Virus record (IMG/VR): IMGVR_UViG_3300031669_000118
Span: 1-35,848 of that record
Length of the DNA: 35,848 nucleotides
Source of the DNA: a virus
Strand: one strand, 5' to 3'
Positions 30,579 through 35,848 of this stretch are shown one piece after another; positions within the stretch are counted from its first letter, which is position 1; each line of letters begins with the position of its first letter. The position numbers and the translations under genes were made by a program. Below the pieces are notes generated by a model. It worked only from the letters and a program-made list of their open reading frames with translations. It was not told where the DNA came from and did not search any database.

Positions 30579-31121
30579 TTATATTTGACCGTTCGCTATG
30601 AGCAACGACGCGGGTCCGCCGCTTCCCGCGGGGACCAGAAGCGCGTTGCCCCATTCTTCGAATACGGCGTCGAAAGCGTTGACCGCCCAGGTTCCCCCGC
30701 TGTCATTGCTTGTAAGCATATTCCCCCGCGGATATATGGTTGTCGTTTGGTAACGAAGTTGAAGGAAGTTCGAACTATCCCCGCCCGTGGTCCTGTAAAC
30801 CATTGAATACTTTGTCCCCGCGGCCAGGGCATAAGGCGTCCCCATTGTTACTTCGTATTTGATACCAGGCGACGACGTCGTTATCCCCGCGGTAGCAAGG
30901 GAACCCAGGGCAAGGTCGGCCCCCGTCGGCTTTTCGGCCCCGTCAATGGCCCGAATGCCAATCTGAAGCGTTCCCCCGCCGTTCCCGACGCGATAGACTT
31001 GTATCCAGACGGCGGTTATTTCATGGGCGGCCTGGGGCGTGAAGGTCATTGCATACCACTTCGCCGCCTTGAAGTCATTCGAAGTTCCACCAGTGTCGTT
31101 ATATTCGAATTTCGTTGACAT
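30579..31121 (-). CDS. Beta-sandwich virion protein (paralogue of tail protein N-terminus)
   Basis: A 180-residue protein with strong similarity to the first 165 residues of the large tail protein at 23979-27449: shared NDFKAA, the Y-R-(I/V)-G-(S/N)-G turn, GTL-(T/Q)-(V/I), KPTGADL, and RT(S/T)GG/GNSSN-type segments. It looks like a choice-of-anchor/carbohydrate-binding-like beta sandwich. The module was probably duplicated inside the phage. It lies with the fibre-like genes behind the capsid gene, suggesting capsid or neck decoration. Confidence 0.7.
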   Translation of the reverse strand: MSTKFEYNDTGGTSNDFKAAKWYAMTFTPQAAHEITAVWIQVYRVGNGGGTLQIGIRAIDGAEKPTGADLALGSLATAGITTSSPGIKYEVTMGTPYALAAGTKYSMVYRTTGGDSSNFLQLRYQTTTIYPRGNMLTSNDSGGTWAVNAFDAVFEEWGNALLVPAGSGGPASLLIANGQI

Positions 31122-31130
31122 GACGCCCCC

Positions 31131-31940
31131 TTAATTGAACCAGACGCGAATAATCGTTGACACGTCCAGAAGTTCCAGACTTGCCCCCGTGACTGTGACC
31201 CCTTCGCTTCGTTCCGTTTCTTCGGACCTGAAGTTATAGGTCCCGTTCCCGACGACCTTCGAAGATATGTCGGTCGCCCCGAAAAGGACTGGTCCGCCGC
31301 GATAAGCGTCGCCGTCAACCTGAAGCCCGTTCTGTGCAAAGGTCAAGGCGACAATGTCGTCGGTCCCCCAGGACCCCGTCGAAAGCTTGACCCGAAGGGT
31401 CTTCGCCGCGGCCGCGATTTGGTTTTCGCTTGCCGACGTATCGAAAAGGGCCCCGATAACCAGGACCAGGTCGGCCCGCGCAATCGTCAAGCCTGAAGGA
31501 AGGTCCGCAACGACCACGGAAGGGAAGTCCAGGTCCGCGGCAACCGCGGGAAGGACCACAATTCCCCCCGCTGAAGCGACGGACGGGAAGACCATATCAG
31601 GTCGGTCGCGGTTCAAGGCGTCCAGGTATCCCGCGCGGGTTGCGTTGTAATTCCCCAGGGCCGTCGCAAGGGCGGCGGTCCAGGAAGACGCCAGGGCCGC
31701 GCTATCGGTCCCCCGCATAGCGGCCAGGGTCTTCAGTGTCACGTTGTTGATGTTTTCAAGATAACCAGCGCGGGCGGCCGTCAACCTGGTCAAAAGGTTC
31801 CCGACGTCGGTCGGAAGGTTGGCCGCGGCCAGTTCGTCAAGATACCCCGCCCTGGTCGCGGATAGCCTGGTCAATAATGTCGTGACGTCGGCCCCAATCG
31901 TTCCGACGTCGGCTTTGTTTCCTTGTGGCGGATAACTCAT
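31131..31940 (-). CDS. Fibre-like virion protein with R-x-x-YLD repeats
   Basis: A 269-residue protein. The first 130 residues hold three repeats of the type LLTRLSATRAGYLDELAAAN, characteristic of trimeric coiled-coil phage fibres. Residues 115-269 are a beta-rich C-terminal domain. The opening MSYPPQGNKAD is shared with the neighbouring 230-residue gene. It is probably a neck or capsid fibre that binds host or environmental surfaces. Start with AAAAGGGGGAAA. Confidence 0.7.
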   Translation of the reverse strand: MSYPPQGNKADVGTIGADVTTLLTRLSATRAGYLDELAAANLPTDVGNLLTRLTAARAGYLENINNVTLKTLAAMRGTDSAALASSWTAALATALGNYNATRAGYLDALNRDRPDMVFPSVASAGGIVVLPAVAADLDFPSVVVADLPSGLTIARADLVLVIGALFDTSASENQIAAAAKTLRVKLSTGSWGTDDIVALTFAQNGLQVDGDAYRGGPVLFGATDISSKVVGNGTYNFRSEETERSEGVTVTGASLELLDVSTIIRVWFN

Positions 31941-31955
31941 TATACTTTCCCCCTT

Positions 31956-32648
31956 TTAGGTTTCGTATTCATGGGACCCGACGAAGAAGTCCAGGGTTGC
32001 GTTGTCGGTTCCGTTCTTGACGCGGACCCATACCTTGTCGGTCCCGCAAGTTCGGCGTTTCATTATGACTTCCACGGGCGAACCCTTTCGGGCTTCCATA
32101 ACCATAATGTCGGTATATTGGCCCGCGGCTTCAGCGTCGCCCATTGTCCCCGACCCGTATATAATCCGAATGACGAACGGGTTCGCGTTGCTTGCCGCCT
32201 GGACTTCAATCCTGTGAAGGTCGAACTTTGTCATTCCTTCAATCGCGGGCGTGTCGTCGGTTCCCAGGACCTTCGCTTCGTCGTTCAAGTCGGCCCCGAA
32301 GTCGCCGTTCCCGCTTATGGCGCGGAAGACGGTCAAGCCCGCTTCGACGGCCCAATCGTTCCCCGACTGGTCCGCGGACTTGCCGAACCAGCGTTCGCGG
32401 TTGTGAAGGTGACGTTCGACTTCCAGGGCTTCGGCGAAAGTGTTGTCCAGGACAAGCGGCATATTGGCGGCCGCCAGTTCGTCCAGGTATGTCGCGCGGA
32501 CGGCCGAAAGTCTGGAAAGGACGGTCGCCAGGTCCGCCGCTTTCGCGACGGTTGCGTCCAGGGCGACCTTCGCGTCCAGGGACGCCAGGTTCGCCGCGGT
32601 CGCCAGGCCCGAAGTATCGGCCTTGTTACCTTGCGGCGGATACGACAT
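31956..32648 (-). CDS. Fibre-like virion protein, paralogous N-terminus
   Basis: A 230-residue protein starting MSYPPQGNKADTSGL, the same opening as its neighbour, with one LSRLSAVRATYLDELAAANMP repeat preceded by alanine-rich coiled coil. The C-terminal 145 residues are a different beta-rich domain with charged loops. The start at 32648 follows TTTGGGGGA; the longer frame crosses the previous gene. Same fibre stalk, different head: a mix-and-match arrangement. Confidence 0.7.
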   Translation of the reverse strand: MSYPPQGNKADTSGLATAANLASLDAKVALDATVAKAADLATVLSRLSAVRATYLDELAAANMPLVLDNTFAEALEVERHLHNRERWFGKSADQSGNDWAVEAGLTVFRAISGNGDFGADLNDEAKVLGTDDTPAIEGMTKFDLHRIEVQAASNANPFVIRIIYGSGTMGDAEAAGQYTDIMVMEARKGSPVEVIMKRRTCGTDKVWVRVKNGTDNATLDFFVGSHEYET

Positions 32649-32649
32649 T

Positions 32650-33033
32650 TTACTGTGTCCCCCAAAGGATTTCCTGGACAATGAACTTGTCAATATTCGC
32701 GTTCTGGTCGGCCTGGAAGTTGACGACGTCGTCTTCGTCCACAAGCATATCGAATATATGAAGCGCGCCAGCGGTCAATTGCGCGCCAGCGTTGAATTCC
32801 AGGGTGACTTCACTTTCCCCGTCGCTTACCAGGGCCGAAAAGACGGCGGCCGTGTCCAGTTGAACTTGAATGCGGAAAAGGCAAGGCGGGTCGGAAGGGG
32901 TCAAGTCGGCTTCAAGGAAGTCGGTATTCGCCAGGATAGCGTCGTCGTGAATATGGGCCTTCTGAAGTGGAATTGCTTTCCGTGTGACTTGCCTGGCGTT
33001 GCGGTTATCTCGCGAAGTTGCTTTCGCTGTCAT
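32650..33033 (-). CDS. Hypothetical virion-cassette protein
   Basis: A 127-residue protein with a basic start (MTAKATSRDNRNARQVTRK) and a beta-rich acidic remainder (FRIQVQLDTAAVF, SEVTLEFNAGAQL). It lies within the fibre/decoration cassette downstream of the capsid gene, with only one base between its stop and the next start. It could be a decoration protein or a fibre base. Ribosome binding site GGGGGTAA. Confidence 0.6.
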   Translation of the reverse strand: MTAKATSRDNRNARQVTRKAIPLQKAHIHDDAILANTDFLEADLTPSDPPCLFRIQVQLDTAAVFSALVSDGESEVTLEFNAGAQLTAGALHIFDMLVDEDDVVNFQADQNANIDKFIVQEILWGTQ

Positions 33034-33104
33034 TTGATTGTTACCCCCTACATACTAATTCGGGACGGCCCCCCTGGGCCAGTAACCCGTATTCGGTTGT
33101 CGAA

Positions 33105-33132
33105 GGGGCCCCCAGGTATCCCCAGGGGCCCC
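33105..33132. repeat. GC-rich hairpin GGGGCCCC...GGGGCCCC
   Basis: Two copies of the self-complementary GGGGCCCC, separated by CAGGTATCCCCA, can form a stem of 8 or more pairs. It lies just downstream (minus strand) of the 38-residue gene. The 106-base gap at 33034-33139 also contains GGCCCCCCTGGGCC. No T-run is present. Same family as the hairpins at 19637 and 34251. Confidence 0.6.
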
Positions 33133-33139
33133 AGGATTG

Positions 33140-33256
33140 CTATTTCGCCGCTTTCATTTCGGCGGCCATGTCAACCAAAGCCGCGGGCATGGGGGCGACC
33201 CCTGGGCCCATTTTCTTCGGTTGGTCAATCTTCGGGAATTTCTTCGGATTGCTCAT
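33140..33256 (-). CDS. Tiny Lys/Pro/Met-rich protein (38 residues)
   Basis: A 38-residue frame, MSNPKKFPKIDQPKKMGPG..., with an excellent AAAGGGGGG ribosome binding site 6 bases before the start. It lies between the beta-helix gene and a hairpin. The composition (Lys, Pro, Met, Ala) is low-complexity. Its strong site and place in the virion cassette suggest real translation, but nothing points to a function. Confidence 0.6.
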   Translation of the reverse strand: MSNPKKFPKIDQPKKMGPGVAPMPAALVDMAAEMKAAK

Positions 33257-33288
33257 TCAAGCCCCCCTTTGTTTATTCGTTCCCCAGG

Positions 33289-34218
33289 TTATTCTTCGTA
33301 GTGGTTGTTCGATATGCTGTAACCGTCGCCCTGAAGCGTTGCGACCGTTTCGTCATAGGAACCCGTGTCGGTCGCGTTGCCCGTGTAGTTATCGCATATT
33401 TGGCCGTCGCCCGCCTGGGCCTGGTGATTGAAGAACTTCGCGGGCGAAGCGGGTCCGATATTGTGGTTGCCTTTAATCAAGACCTGGCGAAGATGTGAAG
33501 TGGCCTTGACTTCAATACAGTATTTCCCCGAACCGATATTATAGAAGCGGTTCCGTTCAATGCCGTAATTCCAGCAACCTTGTGCCCCGTCGTCCTGGAA
33601 GTATATCGCGGCGGAAGTGTAGCCCGTCCATAGGCCGTCGAATTCGCAATCTTCAATCTGGTTGTCGGCCCCGCCTTTGCAAAGGATAGCGTATGCCTTC
33701 GCAATCCCCCAATGGTCGAAGCGACAATTCTTGATAAGCGACCAGCCGCCAGCGGAACCGCCAGCTTCGCCGCAATCAATTTCCAGGGAAGCCCCCGCCG
33801 CCTGTGAACCGACGAAGCCCAGGCCAAGAAGGATACAGGGTTCTTCGATAATGGCCGCGGGTCCGTCGGTATGCGAACCGTAAATGGCGTGATATTCGCC
33901 CATTGCGTTCGGGTTCCCCAACTGGTCCGCCATGACCAGAAGGCCCTTGACGTCGAACGTGACTGGTTCCGTGACCGTTTGGGTTCCCCTGGTCGTGTGA
34001 ATGACGTCGCCCTTCCAGTCTGTGCAAAGGTCAATCGCGGCTTGCATGGTAAGCTTCGCGGCGTCGGGCGATAGGCCCGAATTGTTGTCGTTGCCGTTCT
34101 GGTCGTCAACGTAGTAATGGGTTCCCAGGGGATTGAAAACGTATCCCGCCAGCATTCCTTCAGTTGAATTCGCGACCAGCTTGTCGAAAACGTGTCGTCC
34201 TCTCCATCTTACTGTCAT
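33289..34218 (-). CDS. Right-handed beta-helix virion protein
   Basis: A 309-residue protein. THYYVDDQNGNDNNSGLSPDAAKLTMQAAIDLC is the standard opening of pectate-lyase-like beta helices (YVdxxxGxDxxxGxSPxxAxxTxxxAI). Repeated N-x-F/C-x rungs follow (LIKNCRFDHWG, QIEDCEFDGLW, GIERNRFYNIG, LIKGNHNIG). Such folds bind or cut polysaccharide. It directly follows the major capsid gene in transcription order, an unusual place for a tailspike-like fold, so it may decorate the capsid. No catalytic residues can be assigned. Confidence 0.75.
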   Translation of the reverse strand: MTVRWRGRHVFDKLVANSTEGMLAGYVFNPLGTHYYVDDQNGNDNNSGLSPDAAKLTMQAAIDLCTDWKGDVIHTTRGTQTVTEPVTFDVKGLLVMADQLGNPNAMGEYHAIYGSHTDGPAAIIEEPCILLGLGFVGSQAAGASLEIDCGEAGGSAGGWSLIKNCRFDHWGIAKAYAILCKGGADNQIEDCEFDGLWTGYTSAAIYFQDDGAQGCWNYGIERNRFYNIGSGKYCIEVKATSHLRQVLIKGNHNIGPASPAKFFNHQAQAGDGQICDNYTGNATDTGSYDETVATLQGDGYSISNNHYEE

Positions 34219-34250
34219 TTGATTATTCCCCTTTTCAATTTGATTTCGGT

Positions 34251-34275
34251 CGGGCCCAGGCTATCCCCAGGCCCG
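34251..34275. terminator. GC-rich hairpin after the major capsid gene
   Basis: CGGGCC pairs with GGCCCG around an interrupted inner stem (CAGG...CCCA), 17 bases after the capsid stop on the minus strand. No T-run follows. It may stabilise the abundant capsid message or reduce read-through into the fibre genes. Confidence 0.5.
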
Positions 34276-34292
34276 CCGATAAGGTTTCGTTG

Positions 34293-35255
34293 TTAGCTGA
34301 TAACCGAACCGAAGAAGACGCCCAGGTCGGCCCCTGTGACTTTATAGTCGAAGGCGTGTTTCCCTTTCAGGAAGTCGCGGTCGCGGTCTTCCTGGACCGT
34401 CGGAATTATCGCGGTTGTGAAGCCGCTTCCTTCCAGGTCCCAAACGAAGGTATATCCCGCGGACGGTTCTTCCAGGGCGGGGGCGGGCGGGACATACAGA
34501 AGAAGGGCGTTCTTGCCCCATACGAACGCCTGGACCGCGGCCGACGCCCCTTCGTTACTGGTCCGCTGGACGGCGGAACCGACCAGAAGACGTTCAACGT
34601 CCAGGGCTTCCGCGACCTGGGCTTCGGTTAGAATGCCCTTGCCCGTGTATTTATACATATCAAGAAGCAACGGGTGTCGGCGAAGTTTCGAAAGGACTTG
34701 CTTCCCGATAACCAGGGTATTCGGAAGGACCCCCGTATTCTGAAGGACCGTGTCGCGATAGGTGTCAATGTCGTCGGGCGGGTCGGAATTGTCGAAGTCG
34801 TCCCAGGCCGTGAAGTCGCTTCCGACGGTTGGGTTCGTGTCCCATACGGACGTCACGAAGACGTCGGCGGCGATATTGACTTCGCGGTTCAAGGCGAACT
34901 GATGTGCCAGCCAGTTCGTCCCCGACTTTTCAAGGTCAATCGCTTTGTCGGCGTTCTTCTTCTTTTCCCAGGGTATCGCGTAACCCAGGTGATAGATGTC
35001 GGCGAAGTATTCGTCGTTCGAAAGCTTCATGCGGCCTTCAGGATACAGGTCGCCAGGTGTTCGGCGTTCGACCTGGTTGGTCAACCAGGAACCCTTGTCC
35101 CAAACGTAATACTTGTCGCTTTGCTTCTCCACTGTAACCAGCGGGAAGACCTGGTCCGCAATGAACGACTTGTTCTTATACGCGATTGAAAGTTCGGACA
35201 AAGCCGCGTCAATGTGGACGTCTGAAGTGGTCGGGTTTCCGAAGTATCTTTTCAT
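34293..35255 (-). CDS. Major capsid protein
   Basis: A 320-residue protein with the features of Mu-like/HK97-fold capsid proteins: an N-terminal segment (DVHIDAALSELSIAYKNKSFIADQVFPLV), a YYVWDKGSWL strand, a long middle helix (NWLAHQFALNREVNIAADVF), the NTLVIGKQVLSKLRRHPLLLDMYKY backbone helix region and a C-terminal ALLLYVPPAPALEEPSAGYTF stretch. It follows the protease-scaffold and decoration genes in transcription order. The start has AAGGGGGAAA. No cleavage site is evident. Confidence 0.88.
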   Translation of the reverse strand: MKRYFGNPTTSDVHIDAALSELSIAYKNKSFIADQVFPLVTVEKQSDKYYVWDKGSWLTNQVERRTPGDLYPEGRMKLSNDEYFADIYHLGYAIPWEKKKNADKAIDLEKSGTNWLAHQFALNREVNIAADVFVTSVWDTNPTVGSDFTAWDDFDNSDPPDDIDTYRDTVLQNTGVLPNTLVIGKQVLSKLRRHPLLLDMYKYTGKGILTEAQVAEALDVERLLVGSAVQRTSNEGASAAVQAFVWGKNALLLYVPPAPALEEPSAGYTFVWDLEGSGFTTAIIPTVQEDRDRDFLKGKHAFDYKVTGADLGVFFGSVIS

Positions 35256-35298
35256 TGTAGAATTTCCCCCTTAATTTCGTTATTGTTCGGGCTTTGCC

Positions 35299-35691
35299 CT
35301 ATGCGGCCCGCGCTGGACTGGCGAAGTTGAAGTCGAAGACCCCGTATTCGCCGTCGGCGTCCGCGCCTTCGATACACTGGCCGACGATATAGGCGGTCGT
35401 GTCGGAACCAGCTTCGCAAAGGGCGACCTTGCCGCCGCTTGCGATACGGACCAGTTCGCCCGCTTCGATTGCTTCCGCAACCACGGCGGGGGACCGACCG
35501 ATTATCAGGACTTCGGCGTCTTCCCCGTCTTCGGGGTTGTTGATTATCAGGCCCGCGGGAATGTCGGTATCGGCGGACGTCAAGGCGATTGTTCGGTCGT
35601 CTTCGAACTTGCAACCGTAATATTGCTTCGAAGAAAAGTCGTCGCCCGACGTGAAGGTTTCGGTATGAATAAGCTTTTCATTCTTTCCCAT
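35299..35691 (-). CDS. Capsid decoration protein (DUF2190-like)
   Basis: A 130-residue beta-rich protein. After a short N-terminus come PAGLIINNPEDGEDAEVLIIGRSPAVV and ELVRIASGGKVALCEAGSDTTAYIVGQCIEGADADGEYG, the pattern of DUF2190/head-stabilising proteins that bind the outer capsid. It lies between the scaffold and the major capsid gene. Start with AAAAGGGGGAA. Confidence 0.75.
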   Translation of the reverse strand: MGKNEKLIHTETFTSGDDFSSKQYYGCKFEDDRTIALTSADTDIPAGLIINNPEDGEDAEVLIIGRSPAVVAEAIEAGELVRIASGGKVALCEAGSDTTAYIVGQCIEGADADGEYGVFDFNFASPARAA

Positions 35692-35722
35692 TGTGAGAAT
35701 TCCCCCTTTTCGTATTTTATAC

Positions 35723-35848
35723 TATGCGGGACCGTTTACTGGTCCCAACCGTCGCGCCTGGCGAAATACAGGTCGGGACGTTCCTTCGAAACGGCGTCAA
35801 TGGCCTGGGCCTTCGTCGCGTCCTTGTGGTCCGCCTGGTATTTCTTGA
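35723..35848. repeat. Terminal direct repeat, right copy
   Basis: Exact copy of bases 2-127; it carries the 3' end of the protease-scaffold gene a second time. Joining the two copies places the stop of that gene about 45 bases before the start of the decoration gene, giving a continuous head operon. Confidence 0.9.

Noticed and set aside
1-35848. Host codon bias as the cause of missing GAG/CTC
   Set aside because: The triplet is also avoided across codon junctions, in non-coding gaps and in ribosome binding sites, which codon choice alone cannot explain.
1-35848. Selection against an RNA-cleavage motif
   Set aside because: Almost all transcripts come from one strand, yet both GAG and CTC are missing from it; an RNA-level motif would deplete only one of them.

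Overview
The window is one complete, circularly assembled genome of a tailed bacteriophage (class Caudoviricetes). The last 126 bases repeat bases 2-127 exactly, so the unit is about 35.7 kb. G+C is near 58-60 % by eye. Essentially every protein gene lies on the minus strand and genes are packed with ATGA/TAATG overlaps. One small plus-strand gene (22078-22239) is supported. Promoters are sigma70-like (TTGACA with TATAAT-type boxes) and almost every gene has a Shine-Dalgarno-like G-run, so the host is a bacterium; nothing here fixes its phylum. I saw no integrase, no recognisable repressor, no DNA polymerase and no methyltransferase, which fits a virulent phage that relies on the host replisome.

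Layout in the direction of transcription (descending coordinates). (1) A control region at 21.9-22.3 kb: a leftward promoter, a divergent plus-strand zinc-ribbon gene and convergent hairpin terminators. (2) An early/accessory region at 22-14.7 kb: small hypothetical proteins, a DUF5658-like membrane protein, a DUF932 protein, a Spo11/TopoVI-A-like 'mini-A' protein, coiled-coil and zinc-ribbon proteins, and an HNH-like protein. (3) A replication/metabolism region at 14.7-8.3 kb: a ribbon-helix-helix-like protein, a replication initiator carrying iteron-like repeats inside its gene, a DnaC-like loader, RuvC, a radical SAM protein, a MazG-like protein, several zinc fingers and a permuted NlpC/P60-like hydrolase. 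(4) Packaging and head, 8.0-0 kb: small and large terminase, DUF935-like portal, SPP1 gp7/Mu F-like protein, a tRNA(CAU), an intrinsic terminator and a Mu I/Z-like protease-scaffold. Across the join this continues as decoration protein and major capsid protein. (5) Virion fibres, connector and tail, 34-22.3 kb: beta-helix and fibre-like proteins, head-tail adaptor, neck and terminator proteins, tail tube, a frameshifted chaperone pair, a very short tape-measure-like protein, a 1156-residue tail/baseplate protein and a tail fibre.

The most striking property is at the nucleotide level. The trinucleotide GAG/CTC is almost absent from the whole genome, in every frame and on both strands: about 28 occurrences by eye where roughly 1,200 would be expected. 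Glu is coded almost only by GAA, Leu almost never by CTC, and codon junctions that would create GAG or CTC are avoided. The ribosome binding sites follow the same rule: GGAGG contains GAG and is replaced throughout by AAGGGGG(T), which can still pair with the anti-Shine-Dalgarno sequence through a G-U wobble. By eye the palindromes GATC, CCGG and GTAC also appear absent, while CCWGG is very frequent. I read this as genome-wide escape from one or more sequence-specific defences acting on DNA. What imposes it cannot be told from the sequence.
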